From contig JSYX01000310.1 of the NCBI GenBank assembly GCA_000787465.1, forward strand, positions 1 to 32,639: a stretch of 32,639 nucleotides of DNA, read 5' to 3'. Positions 10,055-21,029 of the stretch are shown piece by piece. This stretch comes from Thermomucor indicae-seudaticae. Its lineage: Eukaryota; Mucoromycota; Mucoromycetes; Mucorales; Lichtheimiaceae. Position 1 is the first letter of the stretch, and the number at the start of each line of letters is the position of its first letter. Below the pieces are notes generated by a model. The model saw nothing but the letters and a program-made list of their open reading frames with translations. It was not told the origin of the DNA and searched no databases. The translations under genes and the position numbers were made by a program.

Positions 10055-11716
10055 ATGGATCAGTCACCGCCAGTGATTTCACAACAAGTTTTCGGTTCAA
10101 GCAGAAAGATACAGCTGATCAATGTCCCTTCGCCTGCTGCGCATAGCAGTCATCGCCAGACACTGGCGCCGCACAGCATGTCAATAGAATCCCTGTTGGA
10201 TTCGAACGGAGATCCTCGTATCAGGGATGATGATGACGAAGTAAAAGACTCTACTGCAAAGAGAAAAGTGAGTCATGCATTAGAACGGTCAAACAAGATA
10301 CGTAAATGCATGGCACGGCAGCCAGACCAAGCTGAAAGAACAACAACGACGATCATCACCTGCTTACATGCAGCGGTTGCACAAAAGTCTTATGGATCAG
10401 AAAAGCGATATCTATGTCCACCACCTATCGTCCAACTCGAGCAGCCCAGCCGTCCATTTGAGAACGCTCAAGTATCGATGGCGGTTGTCTGCGAAAATAA
10501 GTCGACCTCGGAACAGCGGACCACGCTCGATGATGATGACGAAAAGACCATGTTCAAGCGCCTTCATGTGACAGGCGCAAAGAAGTCATCGAAACAGTTT
10601 TCATTACGAGTCAGTTTCTACCATGATCCTAGTCATGAAGTACCTTTTGCCAGCTTCTTATCGAACCCGATCTCGATCATCTCCAAACCATCCAAAAAGA
10701 CATCCAAAGCACCACGCAGCAATGTATCCACCACTTGCATACTCGCTAACACACCCGTCTCGCTCTTTAACCGGATCAATTCCCAGACTGTGCGAACCAA
10801 ATACATGACGAGCGAAGGTGGTCGGCTATGTGCCAAGAACTCGAGTTGGTCGCCGTTTGAGATTTCGATTGTTCGACAGCATCCATGCATGGCCGTAGCA
10901 GCAGCAGCAGCACAACAACGACCCCCTTCAGCAGCGTTGCCTGTCATGTACGGTACCGAAATTGTCCTAAAAGATACCGCCACGGGCGTTTCGTCGCCAC
11001 CCGTGATCGTGCGTAAAGTCGAAAAGAACCGGATTGCGCCGTGCGCGTACGGTCCTGTCAGTCAGATGGCCAAGATTGCCCTCCAAATCGCTTCTTCATC
11101 ATCACAACAACAACAACAACTGCAGAGGCCCATGTATTTGAGCGCTACCGGGATTAATATCGCGGCGCAAGTGGATGGAACAGGAAGGACAAGCACTTTG
11201 CTTGAGTTCACACCGTCTCAGCTTGTCCAAGGTACTGAGCAAGTTGACGATTTCTTGTGTTGGACGATTGTTGGCATTTCACGGTTTGAATACCGGTACC
11301 ACTCTTCCGGAGAAGCTACTACTACTACTACGACGACGACGACGGCGGCGGTTACTACTACTGCTAATACGCCAGCACGGCGTGTCCTGACGCCATTCCC
11401 GATCTTGACCTCTGTTGAATACAGACCGGACACTCACTCACTCGTTATCGTTGGCCAGCACCTCGTGCAGAACGAAGACGAGCAGCCGCGGCTCTTGGAA
11501 TGCTGGCTGGGCAACAGCCACGGACCGCTACCCACCGAATGGCACGGAAAGACAAGGACGATGACGGTCCGATTACCGAGTTTTGTCGTCCCCTCGGAGG
11601 GGCGTCTGGAATTACCACTGTTGTTTGTACGACAAGATGAAATGGTGTATCATTCGGGTAAAGCACTTTTATGGGACGCAGGACGCTGGACCGTAACAAC
11701 GTCAACAATAAAATAA
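10055..11716 (+). CDS. CSL-family (CBF1/Su(H)/LAG-1) transcription factor
   Basis: Intronless, 553 aa from ATG 10055; the frame continues upstream but the first ATG after the pyrimidine-rich leader fits best. Family landmarks are clear. The Rel-like N-terminal domain has AAVAQKSYGSEKRYLCPPP (about 106-124) and FKRLHVTGAKKSSKQFSLRV (167-186). SKPSKKTSK (210-218) follows. The beta-trefoil has VSLFNRINSQTVRTKY (235-250), EGGRLCAKNSSWSPFEI (254-270), VIVRKVEKN (317-325) and WTIVGISRFEYRYH (403-416). A C-terminal Ig-like/TIG domain spans about 440-515 (FPILTSVEYRP). CSL proteins bind GTGGGAA-type sites; fungal ones (fission yeast Cbf11/Cbf12) act without Notch, in adhesion and cell-cycle genes. 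Ala, Gln and a nine-Thr run interrupt the core, which is longer than in animals. Confidence 0.93.
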   Translation: MDQSPPVISQQVFGSSRKIQLINVPSPAAHSSHRQTLAPHSMSIESLLDSNGDPRIRDDDDEVKDSTAKRKVSHALERSNKIRKCMARQPDQAERTTTTIITCLHAAVAQKSYGSEKRYLCPPPIVQLEQPSRPFENAQVSMAVVCENKSTSEQRTTLDDDDEKTMFKRLHVTGAKKSSKQFSLRVSFYHDPSHEVPFASFLSNPISIISKPSKKTSKAPRSNVSTTCILANTPVSLFNRINSQTVRTKYMTSEGGRLCAKNSSWSPFEISIVRQHPCMAVAAAAAQQRPPSAALPVMYGTEIVLKDTATGVSSPPVIVRKVEKNRIAPCAYGPVSQMAKIALQIASSSSQQQQQLQRPMYLSATGINIAAQVDGTGRTSTLLEFTPSQLVQGTEQVDDFLCWTIVGISRFEYRYHSSGEATTTTTTTTTAAVTTTANTPARRVLTPFPILTSVEYRPDTHSLVIVGQHLVQNEDEQPRLLECWLGNSHGPLPTEWHGKTRTMTVRLPSFVVPSEGRLELPLLFVRQDEMVYHSGKALLWDAGRWTVTTSTIK

Positions 11717-11722
11717 ATCATG

Positions 11723-14678
11723 TTATATATGGAAACAATGAAAAATCAAGTAGAGCATGCTGCCCAGAAATCGAAACGCTGCCATCCAGGCAACGGTCCA
11801 TAAAATAAACCCAGTGTAGGCCATCACGATGCTGCCGTCGGCTGGTGGCGAGGATGATAGCAGGGATTGGAAACTCTCGCTGGTCACAAAGGCAACCAAG
11901 AGCGCGTTGCATCCGATCCATGTCAGGACCAAACGTGTCCTGAACCCACGGTAATAGTCGTCTTGCTTTGTGCGAGGTGGGCGGCTCTATGTGGATGTAT
12001 ATATATATAAATCTTAATGCAACCTTGAAAAAAGTCTTTGCTGCTTTGATGATTGATTTTTTTTTACCTGTTTCGTGATTGGATGGTTGACTTGAAGGTT
12101 TTGGAGCGCTTCATCATAGTGCTTGTCAAGCCATTCTTGTTCGTCGGCCAACTCGACTACTTGGACAGCCTCAGGACCCTTTTCGGTACTTACGACACCC
12201 AGATCAAGCGGTAGTGTGTTGTCTCCTTTGGTGCCCCAACTTGAAGCAGACATCCATAAGACGGAGGGTCTTTGACAAGAAGGGGGTTATAGTTACCTTA
12301 CGTCGTGTGTGTTGCAAAAGGCATAGACGTTCAAGATATTGACATAGGTCGGCAAGAGGAGCATGTACTGGAAGAAACTGGTGACCATGTGCCACGGATC
12401 AAGGTACAAGAGGCTCGAGAACAGATAAAGGCCGTACGTGGATGCGGTAGAGATGACAATGTCACGAAAGGTGGGCTGGGATAGCAGAATATGCAGATTG
12501 TCTAGCGGGTGATCTGGTTGCCAATGGACGGTGCTGTTGGCGCGTAAAACGCTTGTATAAGTAAGCCACAGGCCTGCAAAGAGTGTATAGGCCATGATGA
12601 TGGCATAGGCGAGCACAGAAACGATAAACATCCATTTCGATCTAACGTGATATGAGTTTCCTCTAACACTTGAGAAAGAAGGGGCGGATCACTGACTAAC
12701 CCTTGAGGGCGGTTTCCCATGGAGCAAATAAAGGAGACAATGAAGAGAAAGATGTATGCGTAGCGTAGTATTTGGAATAACCGGTTTCCCCATCCATCAC
12801 CAAATGGGTCCGTCTCGGGCGACGCCAAGGATTTGCTCACAAAGTAGCATGTCAAGTAAAAATTTGCCTTTATATAAAGCGAAATGAATAAGGTGGGTGT
12901 GCTCTAGATAACAAGGCAGAAATAGAGACATACCATACCGAGCCAGCTCAGGATGAGATTCGCAAAGTTAAACAGAAACTCGACCGTCAGCAGGATCTTT
13001 CTTCCGACCGAGTGGTTCGTCGACCAGACACGGTTAAAGTGGAAGGTCGAATAGATGGCTGCAAAAAAGCTGCCATTCAGCCAACGCCGTCGCTGGGACA
13101 AGAATTCGGGTAGCTGATCCGGACAATCTGTTTCGCCAAACGCGGACTTGACGTATTTGAGCACCCATCGCTCGTGCTTTTTCGCAAGCAGTTCAAAGCA
13201 CAGGATCCGGTCTTCGGCAAGATACATGTTGGCGCTAAAGATGTCCTCGTCCGCCTTGTTGTTGTTGTTATCGTGACCCCTTTCGCCTAAAAAGTACTTT
13301 TGCAAGGGACCGTGGCCATGCACGTCGTTCTGGAGCGCGGCATACCGGTACGCGGAAAACGCGCCCGGCAAGACGGAAATGTAGCCGAACACGGATTCCA
13401 GCGGCTTGTCGAGGATATTGGACATTTTGTATTCAAAATTTTGGGCTGCCACAAGCGGGTTCAACAGTGCAATGCCGCCTTGAAGAGAGTTTGTTGTTGG
13501 TCAAGAGGCGCGAGTGAGATGATAGCTATAGCGGGGTTACCTTTCTTCTTTTGGACCTTGATCTCCCCACAGGTGCCCGCAACACTGGCATTCAGGTCAA
13601 ACGTCTTCCAAAGATGGTATATCGACGTGTTTCCAGGCCGCGTGCCCACGTCAATCAGGACACACACGTTGGGTTGCAGCACTGGACCGAACGCGTTGAA
13701 GAACCATCGATGCGAGTTGATCTTTTTCGCGTTCTGTTCCTTGAGACAAAAGAGGATCTGAGCAGGAACGATGCCCTTGTCGGCTCCCTTGATCTTCATG
13801 TCTGCATCCACAGATATTTGCGTGGTATACTGAACCGTTGTGTGTAAGCGTTCCCCATACATAACGATGGATGGATACAAGCTGTTTAAGTATACCTCAT
13901 ACAAGTGCGCTTTGACTGGTTTGTCATTCACCATGTTCTTCGCCACTCCCTTTTGGTACACACCCATGGCCGCGAGCACATCCAGGACGCCCGGGTCACA
14001 CTTTTCGCGACCGTCCGCGATAATACAGACCACCACCTTTTTCCAACCGTCTGCGTCCCACGTCGCAGACCGCGTTTTGGAGCATAAATGCGCAATGTTT
14101 TTCATGACGCCGTGCATCGATCGACAAAACAGTTCTCTGTCTTCCTGTCCCCAAACTAAGCCAATGCACGATTGACACCTTTCTTCTGACACTGGCTATG
14201 GACTTACATTGTACAGGGTCATCGCAATAAAGAGCTCGGTTTTGCGTTGCATCAAGCGCGGCCGCAGCGTATAGTGGCTGGCCATAAAGTCGTCCGGATC
14301 ACAGGTCACGGCCGAATACCGCATCTCGTTGAATTCGATATCGTCTTTGCGTGGATTCGCAGCCAAGAGGCGCGTTGGGACGGGACAATCCAGGACAAGG
14401 TTGCCGCGAATCAGGGCCACCCTTTTGGTCCGCTTGTTGTTAGGAGTTCTCCAGGGCATGGCCATCTTGGGCGTCTTGCGAACAGTCGTTGGCTGACGAC
14501 GATGGTACGCGGGAGTGGGAAGGCAGACGCTTTTAGGCGTGGTCGGAAAAGGAGGAACATGGCTGCTGCGGTTGCTGGTGCTACTGTAGACGGATCTTTG
14601 AAGATTAGGCGCAGAAAGGCATGCATGACAATGACATGGACTTGGAAATACTCTAGATGATGATTGATGATAATCCAT
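11723..14678 (-). CDS. Chitin synthase (class I-III type)
   Basis: Eight exons: 14208-14678, 13896-14144, 13541-13829, 12934-13478, 12701-12867, 12297-12641, 12068-12239 and 11723-11986; 2502 nt, 833 aa, all phases consistent, introns 57-81 nt. It makes chitin from UDP-GlcNAc at the plasma membrane. The N-terminal segment has [17 protein letters not shown] and [22 protein letters not shown]; then [34 protein letters not shown], the product/acceptor motifs EDR (about 425) and [11 protein letters not shown] (about 465). A membrane part follows ([19 protein letters not shown], then exons 5-8 with several helices). The start ATG (MDYHQSSS) follows a pyrimidine-rich leader. Intron 2 (66 nt) is stop-free and in frame. 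No myosin head or other extra domain. Confidence 0.95.
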
Positions 14679-14816
14679 CAAACGAAAAAGAAAAAGGATA
14701 GAAACGATTGACGCACGTATTTTTGGACAAAGATAAAAGGGGTCCGTGCACATTGCAAACCGGACCGTCTTCATTATTCTCTTCGCTATCATAATTTTGC
14801 CACTCTCAACACATTG

Positions 14817-15128
14817 TTATTTCTTATGATCGTGATCATAATGCGTAAATTCCGCATAATTTGTCCAGTCGCGCTCGAAACTCTTTTTCTTTTGCAAGCG
14901 TTTACGAATGCCTTGAACAACGAGGGATGGCTGCCCGGCCAAACCTGCAGCTACAGGCACAGGCATATGCTCTTTGCTTGGTTCAAACGTATCAGGTTCA
15001 CGACGCGGCGTGTCACGAATTTCTTGGATCGGATTGCCAAACCGCAGCGAGAAACCGTCGTCCTGGAGGACTGGGTCGCGAGGTTTATTATTATCGTGTT
15101 GCTGCTGTTTATGCTGCTCTTGCTCCAT
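14817..15128 (-). CDS. Small charged protein of unknown function
   Basis: A 103-aa frame from ATG 15128 (MEQEQHKQQQ) to TAA 14817, just upstream of the chitin synthase on the same strand (138 nt between its stop and the CHS start) and 85 nt after the gamma-SNAP stop. The ATG follows a long pyrimidine-rich tract, as at neighbouring genes. The protein is Gln-rich at the start, has a middle part FGNPIQEIRDTPRREPDTF and a basic C-terminus (IRKRLQKKKSFERDW) ending HYDHDHKK. No signal peptide or membrane helix. I do not recognise the family. The opposite strand is also open but less protein-like. Confidence 0.55.
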   Translation of the reverse strand: MEQEQHKQQQHDNNKPRDPVLQDDGFSLRFGNPIQEIRDTPRREPDTFEPSKEHMPVPVAAGLAGQPSLVVQGIRKRLQKKKSFERDWTNYAEFTHYDHDHKK

Positions 15129-15213
15129 TTATGCAAAAGCGAAAAGAAGAAAAGAAGAAAAAACCGTTGAATTTCGCATTTTTTTCTATACCCGAAACAC
15201 CCCACAAACAAAT

Positions 15214-16831
15214 CTAGCGAAGACCATCTTCATCGTCATCCTCGTCTTCTTGTACTGGGTATGACGGCTGCTGCTGACAAGGAGAAGGTGGCGACTTTTC
15301 ACTCAGACTCAAGTTGGCATATGCCTCATCCAAATCTCGATTTTCAGAAGGAGAGGGCCTTGTTGGACGAGGGTCTTGTGGTGACGGGCTTGGTCTAGGC
15401 TTTTCCGGAGTGTGACCATACAACTCGGCGCGCACTTGCGCAGGGGACATTGCGTGAATGTCATTTGTTGTTGCCGGAGCACGTGGCACGCTTGGGTTGT
15501 AATAGTTTGATGTCGTACTGCTGGTGCTTGCAGGAGGAGGACCGCTTGACAGCATTTCACCAGGCACGGTGAGTGTCCGAGAAAGCTTGGCTACTTCATT
15601 ATCAAGAAAAGAGACCTGCTGCCTGCGCACCGTCTGTTCCAACAATCCTTGGTCACCTTGCTCATAGGCTTGCAACAAGCATTGCCCAATATCAGCCTCC
15701 TCGCTCTGCGAGAATCCTGGATCTTCACTAGAAAGAAAGGAAGAATATCAGACGAAATGTCGTGCGCCGTGCTGTCCGATATTCTCTACTTTTTACCTGC
15801 GCATCATGTTGAACTGCTTGCCGGCTTCTACTTCATCTCCAAGCGCGAAACAGATGATAAGTATACTCAGGTTGGCCTTGTACAGGTGCGACCGGTTGTT
15901 CAGCTTTCGGAGAACTGCAGATTGACGATGTAACATATCCAATGCCTTTTCATATCTAAGTAGTATAAGAAGATAGCCGGAAGCGACGTAGATCAGACAC
16001 TTACTTTTTGCTGCGTATCAGCAAGGAAATGGCCTTTTTGAAGATCTCAATAGCGAACCGTCCACGGTCTTCTTGCTCGTACAAGGCACATGCAGAACTG
16101 TACATTTCTATCGCAGCATTCACATCCGTGTTCTCGAGCACTCTGTCATCATTTTCAGTCAGGTTGCACCAAACGGGTGGACTGGGTCACCCCTCCCCAC
16201 TACTTACTTGCCAGCCTTTTGTAACTGTTCCGCTGCACGGTCAATGCTGCCTATCATACATCCTTTGATGAGAACAGACACCTGATTAAAAGAAGAGAAG
16301 ACATCTTACCCGCCGTCATAAAGAAATTGCTCGCCCGTTGATAAAGTTCAGCTGCTCTTTGAGGTTGATTTAGGTTCTGGGCCATAATCAGAGCTGCGTT
16401 CTCCAAAGCCTTTCCAGCAAGATGTGTGCTAAATACATCCATTGAGGTGTGAATAGCGGGGCCATGGTAGAGAGAGAGATAGCGTTTTTACCCGTCTGCT
16501 TTAAACAAGGCTTCAGACGCTTTGATATAGGCCTGAACCGCTTGGTCATACGACTTGGCGACCTTGAAAGCCGTAGCTTTCGTTCATTCTACGTTAATAA
16601 CCAAAAGGAGCTCATTCCGACGACGATGAACAATTTACCAGCTTGGTCGTAGCAACCGGACGCTACATCCCAGTCGGGTTTTCTGAACAGACCTTTCGAA
16701 GCGCTGACACCAATGGGCCATCATTGAGTCTCAACCGCAAAAAATTCAGATAATGCCAAGCTAATCCGCATTTACGCTTTGTCGCCCTCTTGCATCAACT
16801 TGACTCCTTCACGAATGCGTTGTGCCTCCAT
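15214..16831 (-). CDS. Gamma-SNAP (soluble NSF attachment protein)
   Basis: Eight exons: 16776-16831, 16639-16703, 16492-16576, 16310-16428, 16208-16250, 16005-16142, 15797-15955 and 15214-15727; 1179 nt, 392 aa, phases consistent, introns 49-72 nt. SNAPs bridge SNARE complexes and the NSF ATPase in vesicle fusion. The start MEAQRIREGVKLMQEGDKA, then GLFRKPDWDVASGCYDQA, AFKVAKSYDQAVQAYIKASE, AAIEMYSSACALYEQEDRGR and DNEVAKLSRTLTVPG follow gamma-SNAP rather than alpha-SNAP. The TPR-like helices occupy residues 1-275. A Pro/Ser-rich segment of about 100 residues (PRPSPSPQDPRPTRPSPS) precedes the acidic end EDEDDDEDGLR, so the tail is longer than in animal gamma-SNAP. The product is cytosolic and peripheral to membranes. 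Confidence 0.93.
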
Positions 16832-18414
16832 TGCCGTGTCGAAAGAGCTGCTGCCCAATGCTGGATAAAGCAACGAGGAAATCTCCGCTTGGAACAGGGT
16901 CCCGACTCCCCTTTTGACACGATTATCATTTGTTGTTGCATCCTTTAAGACAAAGAGTGGTCGTGCCAATAGCAGATTTAAGCATGGATTGACAGAACTT
17001 TAATCCTGTTTTGCTCGATCAAGCTCTTAAATAAATCAGCGTGTCACTTTATGCGTGGCTTTCGATCTTTAACATGCTGTCTCTATTCAACGTCTTTACT
17101 ACAAACTAAACGTCGACAGACCAACCATGACCCATGTGGAAGCATAAAATCGAGCATGCTGGCAGGACAAGCACGAGAGTTGCCAGTAACGTCAGCAGCC
17201 CGAGCGGCACGAAAGAGTCTACGATAAAACGTTCCTGGTCCGCCCATGACTTTGGTCAATTATGTGCTTTATCAGCAAGGACGCCTTCTTTCCGAGGACT
17301 GATCCAAGTAATATGGTAACCTCCTGAGAGTAACAAAAGTCGCCAGCTATATGAACCACGCAAGGTGCCTCAAGGTCCATACGAAAACGCAAGTTCTTTT
17401 CACTGAAACATGCTGCGATATTATTTCGAGATGAATGACAGTGTTCGACGCATAATACCGACCTAGAAAGCAAACACCAAAATGTAAATCCTTTGAAAAA
17501 AATGGCTCATTGGTGAATGCTGCGCGCCATCATGTTTGCAAAACTGTCCGGATAGCAGAGTTGGTGGACGTCATTGGAACAAATGCGGTTCTGTTGTTCA
17601 CAGAGGTAGCTGACTCGTTTGCAGCTGCTCAGGTCTATCGTTAGCAAAAGCCTTGATTGCAGTGTTGTAGTAGTTTCGGGCCACATGAGCGTCCGCAGTG
17701 TTTTCAATGCCTGTTTCTGAACAGATTGTCCACTCTTTGACCGGACGCACACCCCCAGGACAGTTACTGTACAGATTCGGCACAGTTTCCATGCAGAATC
17801 TGTGCAGATCATCTATGCAGATTCTTCAAAAATTCGTGAAGATCAATCTGCACCGAATCTGTGCAGACGTCGTGATGAATCTGCCCGGATCTTTTTCCCT
17901 GTGCTCTTGGATTATTGTCCAGGGTTGGCGCTCTAATAGGTACAGGGTGATCATTTAAAAAGTATGCCTAATACAACCATTATCAATAAGGCTACTCAAA
18001 AGCCATTGCTCCATAAACTATTACACAATACTGAACCATTGTTAAAGGCTACTTTTCAGCATTGTTGAGTTCATTTCAAGTGGTAAAGCTACTCCTTTGT
18101 TTGATAACTATAAAAATAAAGGTGTCAACTAGACAGGTATAACATGTACAGTCAATGTCCTGGGATGATAGCATGCAATGCTCTGTCATTATTATTGACC
18201 TCTCTCCCTCTCTCTCCCTCTCTGCCCCCTTGTTCCGATGTCAAATACCACCCGAACCCCCTTACTGACCAGGCGATATTTTATTTCGCAGGGTTTCCAA
18301 GCAACACGTGATACGTTTTGGTTCTGGAGGGCAAGGCACCAACCAGTCTTCCTTTTTCTGCTGCTCCGCTGCCTAAGTTGAGAAAGTCTTCCACACACAC
18401 ACGCACGACACAAA
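16832..18414. other. 1.6-kb intergenic region with coding-like scraps
   Basis: No intact gene found. Minus-strand frames at 17219-17473 and 17600-17792 read protein-like in places (NLRFRMDLEAPCVVHIAGDF; NTADAHVARNYYNTAIKAF) but do not join convincingly and probably come from old mobile DNA. A degenerate repeat cluster at 17770-17890 and a CT-rich tract at 18203-18230 are present. The last 200 bp are the likely promoter of the RING ligase gene. Confidence 0.4.
17770..17890. repeat. Degenerate (G)CAGATTC / GAATCTG cluster
   Basis: At least seven copies of CAGATT, GAATCTGTGCAGA or their complements in 120 bp, e.g. AATCTGTGCAGA near 17799 and again near 17859. Both orientations occur, so the stretch can fold. 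Origin unknown. Confidence 0.5.
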
Positions 18415-20069
18415 ATGCGGTGCGATTTCGCGACCTACGTTATCACCTCTATTGCGATATTTTCAGCAGCATTTGCAATCTCTCTAAAATCGTTTATAAA
18501 CTCTGATCTGTCTCGAAGCGTCAAGGAATGCTACGCGGCTTCTCTGGATATGGAGGACATGTGGCCTTTCGATCACCAGCAAGACATTCAGCGATCACAA
18601 TTGCAACCAGCTATTACTTGTACGGGATACGTTTCTGCTTTTTTCACCTTTGTCGAATCCCAAAAGTTGAGTCTTTTGGTAAGTCTCTCGGTTTGGGGGG
18701 GGGGCGTCGAATCGGTACAAGTTGATATCAATTGGCTTTTGCTGCGAAGGCTCATTTGAATATGGCTGTATGTTGCTTTGCAATACTTGGAAAAGCTGTG
18801 ATCAAAACGTTTTTTGGAAGTCTATCATCAACGGAAAGCCAGGTATGACTCTGCATCTTATGCAAAATATCATTATACATGTATCTGATCTGACTTCATG
18901 CATAGCACCTTTATGATCGCATGTTAAACTTTCTCTTGTTCAAAGTCATCTTTGTGGGAGTCGTGATGGAACCTGTATGGATCCAAATTGTACGGTTATC
19001 CTTCTGGATTGCAGTACTTGGCTTTTTACGGACATTTAGTCTATTGAGCAGGGATCGCTTTGACCAGGTAAAAGGGAGTTTTCAGACCTGGAATCAGTAG
19101 GAGGTGTACTCACGATGTAGAATAGCTGACAACAATGCCTCATATACCGGTAGCAGACTATAGCAAAATCACGATCCTTCTATGTTGTATATTTATTTGC
19201 AATCTCCTGTGGTATTTCGGAAGCTTCTTCTTGTTTCCAGGTTCCATTACTTTTCTCACACTTGAGGTAGGTGTCTTGATGGTGTGAAAAGTCAAGTAAC
19301 AATGGCTGTTGAGCTGAAGCCGGAGCCCTCTTGATCTCAGTTTTTACCGGTCGCATTGGATACGTTGCAAGTGGTCACCAAGTATCTGTCACAGCTACTG
19401 GATCAATGGCGAGAGCAAGGCTTTGAAGGGAAACGGGCAGTAAACTATTATACTGAACTAGGCACCGATATGCTGGTGCTAGGCTTGACGCTTCTTCAAT
19501 ATCTTCAGCTTATAGTAAGTGGTGATGAAGGAGAGGGCTTTCGATGACAGGGCACATTCTGACGTTCTACAAGTGGATGCATGGCATATCGTTTGGTCTT
19601 GTCGATATCGTTCTATTTCTTAACGTCCGAAGTGTTCTAAAAAGTCTGTATCGCAAAACCCTTGTGCACCGAGATCGGTGGCGTGCGATGTCCTATGTTC
19701 GAAACAAGTAAGCCCAGTTGTTGGTCAAGGCAACGTTGCAAAGTTATAGCTGACGGCGCAATGCAGATACGTTGATGCGACTCCGGCAGAGCTGGCTTTG
19801 CGGAACGATGATTGTGCGATTTGCCGAGAGAGGATGAAGGCAGCAAAGAAGTTGTCTTGCGGTCACATGTTCCATGTGTAAGTTGCGCTCTTCGGCACAC
19901 GTTTTAACGTATCCCCTTTCTTATCGAGAAACATAGACACTGCCTTCATTCATGGATTCAACATCATGTTTCTAAACCAACATGCCCGACGTGTCGGAGG
20001 CCACTCTCACTGCCGCCAGCACCAAGCTACAACAACAAGGATTCAAGCACACTAGGTAGTGTAACTTGA
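18415..20069 (+). CDS. gp78/AMFR-like ER membrane RING ubiquitin ligase
   Basis: Eight exons: 18415-18678, 18750-18842, 18906-19067, 19126-19266, 19341-19514, 19574-19707, 19767-19877 and 19937-20069; 1212 nt, 403 aa, phases consistent, introns 58-74 nt. Several hydrophobic helices (e.g. NMAVCCFAILGKAVIKTFFG, LLFKVIFVGVV, ITILLCCIFICNLLWYFGSF) are followed by KYVDATPAELALRNDDCAIC, which matches the gp78 lead-in to its RING. The RING is C3H2C3: C339, C342, C354, H356, H359, C362, C376, C379. The family works in ER-associated degradation. Unlike animal gp78 the frame stops 24 residues after the RING, with no CUE or p97-binding segment. A GTAACT donor inside the last codons could extend it, but no convincing downstream exon was found. 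Confidence 0.88.
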
Positions 20070-20346
20070 TAGAAACCCACTTAACTTTACAGTCTTCTCT
20101 AATATTGTTTTTATGGTTGAAAAAGCTCATGGAGGAACTGCGCCAGTACAGAGCGTATATTAAGCGATGCCACCTTTTTTTTTCACGCATAATCCGCAAC
20201 ATCCCCACATTACTCCCGCTTGTCGACAGCCATCTTACGCATATCTATAAGGCTGGGCTTAATACTTTGCTAGTTCTACTTTATACATATATTCCATCGC
20301 CTGCCTCTATTACTACACCTTTTCCCCTCTCGACTTGGTGTTGCAT

Positions 20347-20399
<53 letters not shown>

Positions 20400-20431
20400 T
20401 ACACACACTCACTCACTCACTCACTCACTCA
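20347..20431. repeat. (CA)n followed by (ACTC)n microsatellites
   Basis: About 25 CA units (20347-20396), a short interruption, then about six ACTC units to 20431. The rest of the 20070-20610 gap between the RING ligase and Tim9 has no gene that I can support. Confidence 0.9.
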
Positions 20432-20610
20432 CAGGAACCAGTAATAAACTGCTGTCTGCCGGCATTAATCGTCTTTTCGTTGCATTAGGCGTGGCATGTA
20501 CAACATGTTTAATGCTTTCTTTTTGTACGAGGTAATATACAAGTCTAAAAGGGGGCGGCGGCTGATGCTTATCTATTGCGATCCTGGTGGAGTCATCTAC
20601 ACGACCAAAA

Positions 20611-21029
20611 TTAATCATGAACCGTGGCATAACGCGTGTCTTGTGTCGAACGTACCGACTGACTAAGTTCTGCGAAACGAGCACCCACTCGTTCAGAATG
20701 TTTCAAAAACTTGTCTGCACACTTGTTGACGCACGATTCCTGCATATCTCTATTCGTTAACCACAAGATCACGCGAACTCGTTGTATATACGAGTATTAT
20801 TACCTCCTTGCCTGTAATGGACTTGGTAGTAAAGTCGTTGGCGCAGTCGTCAAAGCAGCGTTGGACGAGATTGCTGTAGAGTCTCAAAAAGTCCTTCATC
20901 TATGCACATTCAAGAGCCGGGGAGGTCAGTGGCAAATCACCAGGGAACCGAAAGGTCTATTACCTGCTTGTGCTCAATCATGGCCGCGATTTGGGCCTGT
21001 TCGGCCTGGTTAAAACGAGAAAAGTCCAT
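20611..21029 (-). CDS. TIM9: Mitochondrial intermembrane-space chaperone Tim9
   Basis: Three small exons: 20964-21029, 20804-20899 and 20611-20739; 291 nt, 96 aa. Both 64-nt introns are phase 0. The product starts [20 protein letters not shown] and continues [19 protein letters not shown]; the twin CX3C motifs are C37-x3-C41 (CFDDC) and C57-x3-C61 (CVNKC), followed by [13 protein letters not shown]. This is the small-Tim signature; Tim9 partners Tim10 as a hexameric chaperone that carries hydrophobic precursors to TIM22 and SAM. The C-terminal tail ([16 protein letters not shown]) is longer than usual; a GTACGT after 'SQS' could be a donor for a further exon. No long frame marks the gene, so automated prediction could miss it. 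Confidence 0.92.

Noticed and set aside
13300..14175. Plus-strand frames within the chitin synthase
   Set aside because: Antisense to well-conserved catalytic exons.
14814..15217. Plus-strand frames of about 118 codons opposite the small charged protein
   Set aside because: They lie antisense to a minus-strand frame with a proper pyrimidine-rich leader and better protein composition.
17600..17792. TnpB/Fanzor-like C-terminal scrap (NTADAHVARNYY resembling D-x-N-A-A-R-N)
   Set aside because: Only one short motif, no CxxC zinc ribbon in frame and no upstream RuvC-like sequence; too weak to call.
20093..20330. Extra 3' exon of the gp78-like gene (LMEELRQYRAYIKRCH)
   Set aside because: It needs a 32-nt or poorly supported intron and runs into the CA microsatellite; no CUE-like motif.
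20347..20431. Telomere or CRISPR-like array
   Set aside because: It is a plain CA then ACTC microsatellite with no spacers.
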